Assembly: GCA_023957755.1 (NCBI GenBank)
Contig: JAMLGT010000018.1
Span: 17,027-81,026, forward strand
Source of the DNA: Chitinophagaceae bacterium
Lineage (GTDB): Bacteria > Bacteroidota > Bacteroidia > Chitinophagales > Chitinophagaceae
Length of the DNA: 64,000 nucleotides
Direction: 5' to 3'
Shown here: positions 7,659-18,900 of the stretch, piece by piece
Position numbering within the stretch: position 1 is the first letter of the stretch
Layout: each line of letters opens with the position of its first letter
Notes under the pieces: generated by a model
Databases searched by the model: none
What the model was told of the DNA's origin: nothing
Seen by the model: the letters and a program-made list of their open reading frames with translations, nothing else
Program-made: the position numbers and the translations under genes

Positions 7659-10600
7659 ATGTCGGAGACAAAACTATATATCAAAGGATCAAACTCCCTT
7701 ACAAAACTTGCAGGAGAATTCTGCCGGGATATTGGCAATCAGAAAATGTCAGTATTTCAACCACTATATATTATCACGCAAACCGAAGGTATGAACAGCT
7801 GGCTCAAGACGCAAATGGCCGAAAGAGCCGGAATAGCGGCGAATATCAGCTTTCTGAAACCCAACGACCTGATCAATAAAATCTACTACCTCCTTGGAGG
7901 GCAATATCAAAAAACACTTTCCAGGCTTGATATCCAATGGTTGATTTACGACACCCTTGACAACGAAGACTTCATGCACCATTTTCCACATGTCGCCTCC
8001 TATTATCATAAGGATGGGCTAATCGACAATATTAAAAGAATAGCACTGGCGCGGCAGGTGGCAGACCTCTTTGACCAATACCAGGTGTATCGTTATGAAA
8101 TGCTTGAAAAATGGAACCACGAAGCACAAACCACACACGACCCTGAAGAGAAGTGGCAGCTTACACTCTGGAATATTATTAGAAATAAAGCAGGAGCGCA
8201 GTTCCCTGACAAAGCCACTATTCGCCATTCCATCCTGGATAATCTGAACAGGAAAGAGGCTATAGACAGCCTTGCAGCAGCCATGCCTGCAATTTACCTC
8301 TTTGGCACCAGCCTGATTACCGGGTATCATCACGAAATCTTATTGGGCGTATCACAACATATACCCATATACGTATATCTGCCAAACCCTGCTCCGGGGA
8401 TTTACTGGTACGAGGATCCGGGCAGAAAATCCCTCTTTTACCAAAGAAAGAAAAAACAGGAGCCTGACACCGCTGCACAGGGAAACAGCCTGCTCACCGA
8501 TTGGGGAAAGCTCACCCAGAACACCTTCAGGCTATTTTTTAAAGATGATTCCACTATCAATAATTATGAAGACTTTGAAGAGGTGGTGGAGGCAAATACA
8601 CTTCTGGGCGCTATCAGAAGCACAATACACAGGCATGAGACTCCTGAGAAGAATTATTTCACACGTGAAATGCTGAATGATTATTCAGTAACTATTCATT
8701 CCTGCTTTTCTCCACTCCGTGAAGTGGAGGCTTTATACAACTTTGTCATCAAGCTGCTGAACGATAATCCCCAAAAATATTCCTTGCGCGATATTATTGT
8801 TCAGGTCACCGACATCAATAAATACGCCTCCTGCATCAGGGCCGTATTCGACAATGCCCCCTACAGACTCAGATACGAAATAGCAGATGAATCCTTAATT
8901 GCTTCTGACAGCATTAGCCAGGCGCTGTATTCCATACTGACTATCGAGCAGGGAGATTTTACCTCTGAGAAAGTACTGCAACTGCTCGACTACTCCACCA
9001 TCCGCGATCATTTCAGAATATACGACTCAGGCCTCATTCGCAGGGTCGTTTCAGCGGCCAACATCCGGCATGGCATCAAAGGAGAACAGGCTGACGATAC
9101 CGTCTATGTCAGTTGGGACTATGGCCTTAAAAGGATTATGTATGGTATTTGCATGAGTGATGAAACAGAAATCGGTATAGGCGACAGCAGCTTTTTTACA
9201 GTGGACCTGGTAGAGAGTAGTGCTGCAAGTGAAGTGATTCACTTCGTTAGCTTCATTGAAAAATTAATTCATTCTATTCAGGAGAGAGACACAATACGAA
9301 CAGTGACAGAGTGGATACAATACGTATATGAAGTACTGGACAACCTGCTTGCAGACCGGGAAACCGAAACGGACAATGAGTATCACCTGATCAATAACCA
9401 GTTGCAAGAGATGATTTCATCAGGCAATCTCTTTGAAGAAAAAATCAGTTACGCTGTGTTCCTCCGACAATTCTTACCGACACTCGAAGAGAGCTCGCGC
9501 AGTGCCAACTTCGGGCGTGGGGGAATTACCTTTTGTTCACTGATTCCCATGCGGAGTATTCCTTTTAAGGTAGTAGCTATGCTAGGGATAGATGCCGACA
9601 AATTCCCAAGAAAGCCCGTTAAGACCGGCTTCAACCTGATGGAGAACCATCCGTTACCAGGCGACAGGAATGTGAAAATCAACGACAAACACCTGTTTCT
9701 CGAAACACTACTCAGCGCTGAGGAGAAACTATTTATCAGCTATATAGGGCAGCGTATAAAAGACAATACCACTAAACCACCTTCTATTCTGATTGACGAA
9801 TTAATTTCTTTTATCGAGGCGGCCTCCGAAATGGATGATGTGGGGGATATCCTTGTAACCAAACAACCGTTACACGGTTTCAGTAGCAAATACGGACACG
9901 ACGACCGTTATTATACTTACCTGCTAGGGTCTGACTCTAAAAAGGAAATCGGCCAGGAAATCCAAAAAGAAGAAACGGACAATAATACAATCACGATTGA
10001 ATCACTCTATCGTTTCTTTTCAGATACAGTGGCCTATTATTATAATAATGTCCTGGGAATTTATTTTGATGAACAAGCGGTAACACTTCCTGAAACAGAA
10101 ATCTTTGAAATGGACGCACTCGAAAAATGGAAGGTGAACCGGCAACTGCTTTACTCAGAGCAGGACGAACTGAATACTTTTATCAGAACCTCCGTAAAAA
10201 CGGGATTAATCCCACTAAAGACCGGAGGAGAATATGCCGTGCACAGCATCCGGTCTGAATACGAAGACACCATTTCAAAATTCACTGAGGAAAGAAACGG
10301 ACTTGATCCCGAAAAGAAAAATCTCGTATTCACTACCCACGGTATCACTGTGACCGGAACTATTGAAAACGTCTTTGGCGACAAGGTGCTGATCCCCAAT
10401 CTTTCGAAGAATCCCGGAAAAGCCCAATTAAAAGCTCTGTTATATGCGCTGTTGGCACAAGCAACGGGAAGCGGCCTTACAGTCTGTCTGATTCACGATG
10501 GGAGGAGCCGCGCCGCCTGCCAGTTGCAGACTGATGCAGCCACTGAAATTCTTATGCAACTAGTCAAGATTTTTAAATCAGGATGCAATGACATACTCCT

Positions 10601-10793
10601 GTTTAATATCTACTGGATGAAAGACAAAGGGGACCTGGGTAAAAAAATAGAATTCACATCGGAAAGCAATCCCTATTATCCACTTGCAATGCGCGACAGA
10701 CTAAGTGGCAAAGACACCACACAATTGTTCAATCAATATAGTGAAATAGAAAAGTTACTAAAAGAAAAAATTAATTTGATTTTTAATGCCTGA
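7659..10793 (+). CDS. recC: Exodeoxyribonuclease V gamma subunit RecC
   Basis: A 1044-residue protein, second gene of the recDCB operon, with the RecC start pattern: LAGEFCRDIG, then LYIITQTEGMNSWLKTQMAE and NISFLKPNDLI. RecC is a helicase-fold scaffold without ATPase motifs that recognises the recombination hot-spot (Chi) and splits the strands; as expected no Walker A is present. A middle segment GGITFCSLIPMRSIPFKVVA followed by MLGIDADKFPRK is typical of the family. E. coli RecC is 1122 residues. Its stop codon overlaps the start of recB by 8 bp, suggesting translational coupling. Which Chi sequence it reads cannot be told from sequence. Confidence 0.94.
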   Translation: MSETKLYIKGSNSLTKLAGEFCRDIGNQKMSVFQPLYIITQTEGMNSWLKTQMAERAGIAANISFLKPNDLINKIYYLLGGQYQKTLSRLDIQWLIYDTLDNEDFMHHFPHVASYYHKDGLIDNIKRIALARQVADLFDQYQVYRYEMLEKWNHEAQTTHDPEEKWQLTLWNIIRNKAGAQFPDKATIRHSILDNLNRKEAIDSLAAAMPAIYLFGTSLITGYHHEILLGVSQHIPIYVYLPNPAPGIYWYEDPGRKSLFYQRKKKQEPDTAAQGNSLLTDWGKLTQNTFRLFFKDDSTINNYEDFEEVVEANTLLGAIRSTIHRHETPEKNYFTREMLNDYSVTIHSCFSPLREVEALYNFVIKLLNDNPQKYSLRDIIVQVTDINKYASCIRAVFDNAPYRLRYEIADESLIASDSISQALYSILTIEQGDFTSEKVLQLLDYSTIRDHFRIYDSGLIRRVVSAANIRHGIKGEQADDTVYVSWDYGLKRIMYGICMSDETEIGIGDSSFFTVDLVESSAASEVIHFVSFIEKLIHSIQERDTIRTVTEWIQYVYEVLDNLLADRETETDNEYHLINNQLQEMISSGNLFEEKISYAVFLRQFLPTLEESSRSANFGRGGITFCSLIPMRSIPFKVVAMLGIDADKFPRKPVKTGFNLMENHPLPGDRNVKINDKHLFLETLLSAEEKLFISYIGQRIKDNTTKPPSILIDELISFIEAASEMDDVGDILVTKQPLHGFSSKYGHDDRYYTYLLGSDSKKEIGQEIQKEETDNNTITIESLYRFFSDTVAYYYNNVLGIYFDEQAVTLPETEIFEMDALEKWKVNRQLLYSEQDELNTFIRTSVKTGLIPLKTGGEYAVHSIRSEYEDTISKFTEERNGLDPEKKNLVFTTHGITVTGTIENVFGDKVLIPNLSKNPGKAQLKALLYALLAQATGSGLTVCLIHDGRSRAACQLQTDAATEILMQLVKIFKSGCNDILLFNIYWMKDKGDLGKKIEFTSESNPYYPLAMRDRLSGKDTTQLFNQYSEIEKLLKEKINLIFNA

Positions 10794-13700
10794 CCCGTCG
10801 ATATCGCAAAACGGATTTGAAAAATTTGATGCCTATACCACTGCCATAGCAGGAAAAAATCTTGTGGAAGCAAGTGCAGGGACCGGGAAAACTTTTTCCA
10901 TAGGCATTCTTGCGCTCCGGCTGATCCTGGAGCAACCGGTATCTATAAAAGAGATTCTTCTGGTCACTTTTACCAACAATGCAGTATCTGAACTTGAAGA
11001 AAGAATCAGGCTCTTTATCAAACTGGCACACGACTATCTTGTAAGCGGGAAAGCACCGCCAGCCCACATCAGACAAGTGATTGAAAACTGTATAGAGAGG
11101 GGAATTCAGCCATCCGAATTGCAGCAGAAACTGAAAGATGCAATGCTCTTTCTGGACGAGCTTTCTGTGATGACTATTCATAGTTTCTGCCTCCAGAGCC
11201 TTACGAATCAGTCGTTTGAGACCGGTCAGTTATTTGGAGGTGAACTAATTTCTTCTCTTGACGATATTTACCTGCGCTACATACGCAACTTCTGGCGGAA
11301 GCATATTACCACATTGCCATTATCCTTGTATGAAATACTGATGGCTGAAGGGTACTCAATGGAGACTATCCTCAAAATACTCAAGGAACATGCGGCAGGG
11401 AAGCATTATTTCTACTACGACCCCGGGCAGCAATACACTTTTGATGCAAGCGCTATCGACACAGCACTCATCAATTCACAGAACCTGAACCATCAAATAC
11501 AAACTCTGAAAGATCAGTACACGCAGGTCATAATCCATTACCGTCAGGCTATTGAGGAAAAGCTAAAGACCAACAGATATGCCAGGAAAGCCTTTATTGA
11601 AGACGGACTACTGGACGATCCTGAAAAAATACTGAACACACTCAGTACGGATAACCCAAAGGGTTATTATCAACTTCTGGATGACTGGGATATCAACAAG
11701 CTGGCACAGCAGTGGAAAGAACTGCACACAAAGGCAATGCTCAATTCATCGGCTCTTGTACAACAACTAAATTGTTTTGCCATCCGGGAGGTGGGCAAAG
11801 ACATTTCCCAACATCTCTCTTCCGGAGGCATCCTTTCATATAACGAACTCATCACCAACCTTCATACTGCAATTACAGGTGCCAATAAAGAGACAATCTG
11901 CTCACAACTGCGTACGCAATATAAGGCTGTGTTTATTGATGAATTTCAGGATACAGACCGCAAACAATACGAAATATTCACTACAGCCTTTGGCGATGAT
12001 ACTATATTATTTTTCATAGGTGATCCCAAACAATCCATTTACGCATGGCGCCAGGCTGATATTTATACTTATTTCGAAGCACGTCATTATGTGGATCACT
12101 GCTACAGCATGAATACTAATTACAGGTCGACCCCTGATCTCATTCGTGCAATGAATCGCTTCTTTCTTCCTACACCCGACTTTGACACTTTTCACTTCGG
12201 CACGCAACAGGAAAGTGTAAAGTACCTTCCGGTAGATGCGCCGGCCCAAAGCGACAAGGGGGTACTACACTACGACGGAAAACCTCTCACTCCAATGCAA
12301 ATATTCAAAGCCGGAAACTGGAATATAATACAGCAAGAGACCGGGAGGCTGATTTTGCAATTACTCACTGATGAAAAATTCAGGATTGTTCGTAATGGAC
12401 AACAGTATAGAATCTATCCACGCGATATAGGTATTCTGGTTCGAAGCAAAAAGCATGGCCAGGCAATTAAAGACAGGTTGAACGAAATAAATCTTCCTTC
12501 TGTATTTATTTCAGACCAGACGATTATGCAAACGGAAGAGGCAAAGGGTATGTTGCTCCTTCTGAAAGCCATTTTCAATCCCGATATCCGTCTTATTCAA
12601 ACAGCACTTACTGCCACCTTCACCGGTTTGAGCAGCAGTGAGATATTAAAATTGAACAATGAGAATCTGGTAACGCTATTCAAAGAATACAAATCAAAAT
12701 GGGAAGCACAGGGTGTAAATGTGGCGCTCTCAGCCTTTCTCACTGATTTTGGCATAAGAACCTACCTCACAAATCCTGATACTTCTAACGGGTTACGGAT
12801 TATTACTAACGTGAATCAACTTACGGAACTGCTTTTCAGAACGGAATATCAGAAACGACTTAAACAGTTGGAACTGATAGACTGGATGCAACGCGCCACC
12901 GAAATGGAACTGATAGAAGAAGACGACAAACTCATACGCCTTGAAAACGATTCGGATGCTGTCACTATTTCGACCATCCACTCTGCAAAAGGTCTCCAGT
13001 ATCCTATAGTGATTGCTACACAATTGGATATGGACACCAGTCTGAGAAACGGCTATACCTCACTCTACATCAGAGAAGATATTGCAGACCAGGCTTTCGA
13101 GCCATTCCGCAGAAAGTACGTGTATATCCCCGTGGCTGACCTTGAGCGCAAAGGCCTGACCCAAATAGCCGAAGAGCAACTGGAACAGGAAAACAGAAGG
13201 CTCCTCTATGTAGCAGTAACCCGTGCGGTATATGGTTGCTTTATTTTCAAAAACACATACAAACTTTATAATAATACAGGGCTGGCACACATCACCGACA
13301 AATTGCAGGCACTGGAAGAAGATCTGCCTGAAAATCTGATCCGTATATCAGAAGTTGAAGAAATCAATGCACTATTTCAAATCACATCCGCTCCTTATCG
13401 TGCACAAAATGCCAACAACCCGATTCCTGCCAGGGTAGATGATAAATTAAAAATTAAGGATTACAACTGGCAGTTTATGAGTTACTCCGGGCTAACAGAA
13501 AAATCTGAGGTCGCTCCACCGCAGATAGAAGAACTGGCTTCAGCGCCGGATGAATATGACACATTTGTTTTCGAACGATTAAAAAGAGGCCCGGTGACAG
13601 GCACCATGATCCACGAAATATTTGAGAAGATAGATTTCACCGATAATCAGCGCCATGACTACATCATTGCAAATGTGGTGCAGCACTATACTTCTTCCGG

Positions 13701-14268
13701 AAGAGACGACTACCGCAAATTTCTGCCCGTACTCATCCACCACGTGCTCCATGCAGTGATCCCCGCAAATGGTCATCCTTTTTTATTGAAAGATGTAAAA
13801 AGCAGTCAGCGTGCCCGCGAATTGGAATTCGATTTCTCAATCAACCGACTTCAACCCACGGCAATCAGGGAATACGGGGTAAAAGTGATGGATAAGATTA
13901 TCAGACTGCGAACCGATTTTACTATGAAAGGGATGATGAATGGCTTCATCGACCTTTTTTTCGAACACGAGGGCCGATATTATGTACTCGACTGGAAAAC
14001 AAATTTCCTTGGAAACAAAGTGTCTCACTACACCGGAGAATCGTTGGAACAGGCGATGGACGAGTGGAACTATCATCTGCAATACCTGATTTACACCCTT
14101 GCCGTAAAGAAATATCTGAAGCTACGCCTTGGCACGTTCGATTACAACACTTTTGGCGGGGTGATTTACTGTTTCGTAAGAGGCATGCGGGCCGGAGAAG
14201 ATGCAGGAATCTATTGCTACAGGCCTAAGGAGGAAGATTTGGAGTTGCTGGAGGCCGTCATCAAATAA
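10786..14268 (+). CDS. recB: Exodeoxyribonuclease V beta subunit RecB (3'-5' helicase and nuclease)
   Basis: A 1160-residue UvrD-like helicase with C-terminal nuclease, completing RecBCD. Walker A ASAGTGKT lies at residues 29-36; LLVTFTNNAVSELEERI, the Walker B AVFIDEFQDTD, FIGDPKQSIYAWRQAD, TNYRSTP, ISTIHSAKGLQYPIV and LLYVAVTRA follow in order. The RecB-type nuclease has H943 (MIHEIFE), D1056 (GFIDLFF), D1069 and K1071 (LDWKTN). The 13-residue spacing of the two aspartates matches E. coli D1067/D1080, so the nuclease should be active. Its ATG overlaps the recC stop. Bacteroidota often use AddAB instead, so a full RecBCD is worth noting. Confidence 0.96.
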   Translation: MPDPSISQNGFEKFDAYTTAIAGKNLVEASAGTGKTFSIGILALRLILEQPVSIKEILLVTFTNNAVSELEERIRLFIKLAHDYLVSGKAPPAHIRQVIENCIERGIQPSELQQKLKDAMLFLDELSVMTIHSFCLQSLTNQSFETGQLFGGELISSLDDIYLRYIRNFWRKHITTLPLSLYEILMAEGYSMETILKILKEHAAGKHYFYYDPGQQYTFDASAIDTALINSQNLNHQIQTLKDQYTQVIIHYRQAIEEKLKTNRYARKAFIEDGLLDDPEKILNTLSTDNPKGYYQLLDDWDINKLAQQWKELHTKAMLNSSALVQQLNCFAIREVGKDISQHLSSGGILSYNELITNLHTAITGANKETICSQLRTQYKAVFIDEFQDTDRKQYEIFTTAFGDDTILFFIGDPKQSIYAWRQADIYTYFEARHYVDHCYSMNTNYRSTPDLIRAMNRFFLPTPDFDTFHFGTQQESVKYLPVDAPAQSDKGVLHYDGKPLTPMQIFKAGNWNIIQQETGRLILQLLTDEKFRIVRNGQQYRIYPRDIGILVRSKKHGQAIKDRLNEINLPSVFISDQTIMQTEEAKGMLLLLKAIFNPDIRLIQTALTATFTGLSSSEILKLNNENLVTLFKEYKSKWEAQGVNVALSAFLTDFGIRTYLTNPDTSNGLRIITNVNQLTELLFRTEYQKRLKQLELIDWMQRATEMELIEEDDKLIRLENDSDAVTISTIHSAKGLQYPIVIATQLDMDTSLRNGYTSLYIREDIADQAFEPFRRKYVYIPVADLERKGLTQIAEEQLEQENRRLLYVAVTRAVYGCFIFKNTYKLYNNTGLAHITDKLQALEEDLPENLIRISEVEEINALFQITSAPYRAQNANNPIPARVDDKLKIKDYNWQFMSYSGLTEKSEVAPPQIEELASAPDEYDTFVFERLKRGPVTGTMIHEIFEKIDFTDNQRHDYIIANVVQHYTSSGRDDYRKFLPVLIHHVLHAVIPANGHPFLLKDVKSSQRARELEFDFSINRLQPTAIREYGVKVMDKIIRLRTDFTMKGMMNGFIDLFFEHEGRYYVLDWKTNFLGNKVSHYTGESLEQAMDEWNYHLQYLIYTLAVKKYLKLRLGTFDYNTFGGVIYCFVRGMRAGEDAGIYCYRPKEEDLELLEAVIK

Positions 14269-14274
14269 TGAATT

Positions 14275-14292
14275 GCAGATACCACTATCTGC
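14275..14292 (+). terminator. Hairpin just after recB, weak terminator candidate
   Basis: A 7-bp perfect stem, GCAGATA (14275-14281) and TATCTGC (14286-14292), with a 4-nt loop begins six bases past the recB stop. There is no downstream T-run, so termination here would be weak or factor-dependent. Confidence 0.35.
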
Positions 14293-14394
14293 ATTAAAGA
14301 GCTAATTTGAGGATGGCTTATTCACTATTCCTCCTCTTGTACACCTTGCAAAATCTTACCAATAACTTTAAATCAACCCAAATAAACCCTTTAC

Positions 14395-14402
14395 TATATT
14401 TG
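14395..14402 (+). promoter_or_regulatory. Promoter -7 box (TATATTTG) of glyS
   Basis: A full TAnnTTTG match ending seven bases before the glyS ATG, giving an almost leaderless transcript. A TTTA about 24 bp upstream is a poor -33 match. Confidence 0.5.
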
Positions 14403-14409
14403 CAGCCTT

Positions 14410-15867
14410 ATGGCAAACGAGAACAATTTTCAGGATATTATCGCCCATTGCAAGGAATATGGGTACATTTTTCCATCCAGTGAAATCTATGACGGGCTGA
14501 GTGCCGTATATGATTATGGTCAGAACGGAGTACAACTTAAGAAAAATATCCGCGACCAGTGGTGGAAAAGCATGACCCAGCTACAGGACAATATCGTGGG
14601 CATTGATGCAGCGATCTTCATGCATCCGCTTACCTGGAAGGCAAGTGGACACGTGGACAATTTCAGTGACCCGATGATCGATAACAAAGACAGCCAGAAG
14701 CGCTACCGTGTGGATCATCTGATAGAAGGGCATGCCGAAAAACTGGAACAGGAAGGCAGGAAAGACGAAGCACAGGCATTGCTTAGCCAAATGGATTCGC
14801 TGCTGGCAAAAGATGACTTTTCGGCATTGAAAGAACTCATCCTAAGTAATGGAATTGTATGTGCGGTAAGTGGCACCGCAAACTGGTCAGATATTCGCCA
14901 GTTTAACCTGATGTTCGAAACTCAAATAGGTAGTGTAAGTGGAGAGGCCGACACCATTTACCTGAGGCCGGAAACTGCTCAGGGTATCTTTGTCAATTTT
15001 CTCAATGTGCAGAAAACAGGGCGAATGAAAATACCATTCGGCATTGCGCAGACAGGCAAAGCTTTCAGAAACGAAATCGTTGCACGCCAGTTCATCTTCC
15101 GGATGAGAGAGTTTGAACAAATGGAAATGCAGTTTTTTGTGCGCCCAGGCACCGAACTAGACTGGTATGCCCACTGGAAAGCGGAACGGAAGAAATGGCA
15201 CGAATCGATTGGAATACCTGCTGATAAGTTACGTTACCACGACCACGTAAAGCTGGCACACTATGCCAATGCCGCGGTAGATATTGAATATGAATTCCCT
15301 TTTGGCTTCAAGGAACTGGAAGGCATTCACAGCCGTACGGATTACGACCTGAAACAGCATCAGGGGTTGAGCAAAAAGAAAATGCAGTACTACGACAACG
15401 ATCTGGATGAAAATGGTAAACCTTATGGAAACTACATCCCTTATGTGGTGGAAACTTCAGTTGGGTTAGACCGTTTGTTTCTTGCGGTAGTTTCAATGTC
15501 ATACAAAGAAGAGAAATGGATAAAAGAGGATGGCACCGAAGACAGCCGTGTGGTAATGCGTATTCCTCCCAAACTGGCTCCATACAAACTGGCGATACTA
15601 CCTCTGGTAAAAAAAGACGGACTTCCTGAAATAGCCCGTGATCTGATGCACGAATGCAAAGAATTCTTCCATACTTTTTATGAGGAAAAAGACAGTATCG
15701 GCAAACGCTACAGAAGGATGGATGCCATAGGTACACCTTACTGCGTTACGGTTGACCACCAAACCAAAGAAGACCATACTGTTACCATTCGCGACCGCGA
15801 TAACATGACCCAGGAAAGAATCCATCTGAACGATGTGATACAAAAAATCAGAGAGGCCATCAAATAG
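14410..15867 (+). CDS. glyS: Glycyl-tRNA synthetase, homodimeric (class II, GRS1 type)
   Basis: A 485-residue single-chain glycyl-tRNA synthetase of the alpha2 type. N-terminal GYIFPSSEIYDGLSAVYDYG marks the family. Class II motifs follow: LRPETAQGIFVNF, motif 2 AFRNEIVARQFIFRMREFEQ and the glycine-binding GFKELEGIHSRTDYDL; motif 3 is VETSVGLDRLF. The C-terminal anticodon-binding domain starts around LAPYKLAILPLVKK (about residue 385) and ends normally. Its ATG is preceded by a promoter box, and it is separated from recB by 141 bp, so it is probably its own unit. It is convergent with the metalloprotease gene downstream. Confidence 0.97.
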   Translation: MANENNFQDIIAHCKEYGYIFPSSEIYDGLSAVYDYGQNGVQLKKNIRDQWWKSMTQLQDNIVGIDAAIFMHPLTWKASGHVDNFSDPMIDNKDSQKRYRVDHLIEGHAEKLEQEGRKDEAQALLSQMDSLLAKDDFSALKELILSNGIVCAVSGTANWSDIRQFNLMFETQIGSVSGEADTIYLRPETAQGIFVNFLNVQKTGRMKIPFGIAQTGKAFRNEIVARQFIFRMREFEQMEMQFFVRPGTELDWYAHWKAERKKWHESIGIPADKLRYHDHVKLAHYANAAVDIEYEFPFGFKELEGIHSRTDYDLKQHQGLSKKKMQYYDNDLDENGKPYGNYIPYVVETSVGLDRLFLAVVSMSYKEEKWIKEDGTEDSRVVMRIPPKLAPYKLAILPLVKKDGLPEIARDLMHECKEFFHTFYEEKDSIGKRYRRMDAIGTPYCVTVDHQTKEDHTVTIRDRDNMTQERIHLNDVIQKIREAIK

Positions 15868-15876
15868 GAAAAGCGT

Positions 15877-15916
15877 GATTGTCATGCCCGCTGTCATGAG
15901 CAGGTTGTCGAGGGAC
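15877..15916. repeat. Possible degenerate short dispersed repeat between glyS and the metalloprotease
   Basis: The 40 bp contain GTCATGCCCGC...GTCATGAGC...TTGTCGAGGGAC, resembling short GTCATGCTGAGC-like elements that I recall as common between convergent Bacteroidota genes. Only one copy is seen here, so the assignment rests on memory, not on a repeat within the window. Confidence 0.2.
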
Positions 15917-15968
15917 ACAAACCCATGACTAATACCGGTTCAACTTCAGTATCCAACCTGGTCTCTCA

Positions 15969-18900
15969 CTATTTTTTCTGTACTTTCAAAGTAGTCACTT
16001 TTTCTCCATCCGAAATCTGTAACAGATAAATACCCGGAGTTAGCTGGAATTGATCTATCGGCAATGAAACCGTTCCTGTTCGTAAGCCTAAATGCCAACT
16101 GCCAATCCTGGCTCCAATTATATTAAAGAGGACAGCAGAAACCGGTCTCAAATCCTTATTGTTTAATACAATAGTAATCACATCCTTAACCGGATTACCT
16201 GCAAGCGAAACAAAGTTGCCGATTCTCTGATAATTGATCCTGACTACCGGGCTATAAGTAAAGTGGCCATCATTGTCTGTCATCCTGAGTCGATAATAAT
16301 TAGCCCCTTCCGCTACATTTTTATCAGTATAGCTATAGGAAACAGTACTTCCGGATTCCTGAATAGCCGGGATATTTTGAATGGCAGAGAAATGATTGCC
16401 GTCATTACTGCGCTCCACATCAAATCCTCTAAAATTATACTGCCTGCTAACCTCCCAGTCAAGCACGGCCTCTGCTCTTTCATTTAATTTTCCGGTAAAT
16501 GATATCAGGGTCACCGGGAGTACAAAGGATTCATCAACCAGGAAGAACTTGGAAAATCCTGTAAAATCACCTGTAAACACGGCATTGGTTCCCAGCATGG
16601 TGACAGTTGGAGTGACAATTATTGTATTGGACGAATTTACATCACTCAAATTCACAGCAGAAGTTTTCGCAATTTTCAGGTTGGCCGGATCTTTCCCATT
16701 CAACTCATCTGCAGTGAAATACAACGATAAAGAATAGCTGGTATTACTCCCATTTGCCGAAGGCGCAATCTGGAATACTTTGGCAGACCTGCTGCCTGCA
16801 TCCAGTGGCACCCATGTAGTTCCGGCACTCACCACCGACACCTGTACACATCCGGGTTCGGCACTTAAATTTTTAATATTGGCTATTATCTTGCCGGAGC
16901 TGCTATAAAAATAATCATCACTCCCAATCCCCAGGAACTCAGTTTGGGTTCCGGATGTGGAGGTCTCTACCTCAGTACCTGTCACATCCAATCCAAAACG
17001 GATTTGTGGTTTATATCCACTACCATAATAATTAATTGAAGTAAATCCAGTACTACAGTCGATCCCCCCTTTCAGGATAAAATTAGCCTGAGTTGAGCTT
17101 CCACCATCACTGTAAAATGCTACATTATCTGCTCCCGAACCAGTGGAAGAACTAAAACAGTATTCAACCACGATATTACTAATACCATCCCACTGATAAG
17201 GAGTAGAAAAAGTGAATGTATTCCAACCTGCTATTGTGCTTAAAGAAGGATTTGAATATACAGTTGTAAAATTGCTCCCCAATATAACACCTCCATCAAC
17301 CAAATAATCTGAAGAGCTTTGGCCTACCTTAATCGTGAAGTTATTGAAACTACCGGTGGACTTTTTGGAACTTATGTAGAGTTGCATTGAACTAATTGCT
17401 CCGCTGGTTAAACCCGCTGCAGACAATTCAGATGCTTTATATAAAAACTGTCCTCTTTCTTTTTGATTACCCGAATTAAAAGGTTCTGAAGCATTCGTAG
17501 TATATTGACCAACCAGATAAACGCCCGAACTTGTGCTGACAGGTGCAGCGTCATGATCATCTATATGCAGGGTAAGGGTTGGGTTTATTGTACCTTTTAC
17601 TGCATCGCCTCCTGTATTCAGGGTAAAGTTGATAATGATGGTTTCTGATGGTTCCACATTTGCGTCATCAAAAACACGGACGGTAAATTCCTTTGGACTA
17701 TTGCTTCCTGCTGCAAAGGTCAGTACATTCCCAGGCGAAGAAAAGTCTCCATTGGTGGTCACTTCATAGTCAAGTCCTCGAGTGGCAGTACCACTATATG
17801 AAAGTGTAGCATCTGCAGAAGCAGTAGGCGCATCTCCAATAGTCAGGCTGTATGTATAGTCTTTATATTTCCTGCAATCGACCTGCGCATTGCTACTTTC
17901 AGTAACGACGGCAGATGCTACATTAAAGTTTATCACAGGGCCACACGACGTAAGGCCCGGAGATGCGAGAAGGCTCGCCCTGCCGGGTAATGTCATTGCC
18001 GCTTGCACACGCGCCTTCTGACCGTTAGTGAATAGCGTGTAGCAATAGGTATAAGCCATAAAATTATGCTCAGTATTTTTGTTATATAAGGTGCCTGTAC
18101 AAGAGTTCGTACCTGTACGGCAGGTAAAATTAATCACTCCTGAACTGTTAGAGTTTTTTGAAACAGGGTCTGTATCACACACCCTGTCGCCATCCGACGC
18201 ACAATCTGTATTTGCAGGACAGGCTGTACTCACCTGTGATCCTTCAAAAACATGATACAGAGAAAAAGCGTGGCCAATTTCATGCGGTAATGTCTTCGCT
18301 CCTGATTTCATTTGTGTAGCCAACATTACAGTACCATCCAAATTTGCCGGCGCCCCCGCAAAATAGGCATATCCTGCAGTGAACTGACCTGACGTGCCAT
18401 CCTTTCCATCTATCTTATTCACTACCCAGATATTATAATAATTCGCAGGATCCCACCGTGCAAAATTCTTTATCTGCAGTTCTGGAACACCATCAGAATT
18501 ATTGGCATTAATTCCTTTATCAATATAATTCGGAATACCAGATGCATCCACTCTCTCAATACCGTTTGTGTATCCGCATGAAGGTGTACTTTTTGCCAGC
18601 ACAAATTGTAATTCCATATCTACAATACCACCACCTCCTTCCGGGGCTTCCATCCCCGGATAGGTACCTGCATAAACCTGATTCAGGTACCCAATAGCAC
18701 CCATGATATCTGCATCACTGGGGTTATATAAACTTCCAACCGCACCTCCTGTATGCATCACGTGCACTACCACCGGAATAGTGTAAACCACCTTGGGGCC
18801 GCGCATATTCTCCGGATGGGCTGCAATATAATTTCGAATATATTGCTCGTTTTCCTCTAACTGACCTACAAATTGTGGATTTGCTAATTTGAGTGCTTTC

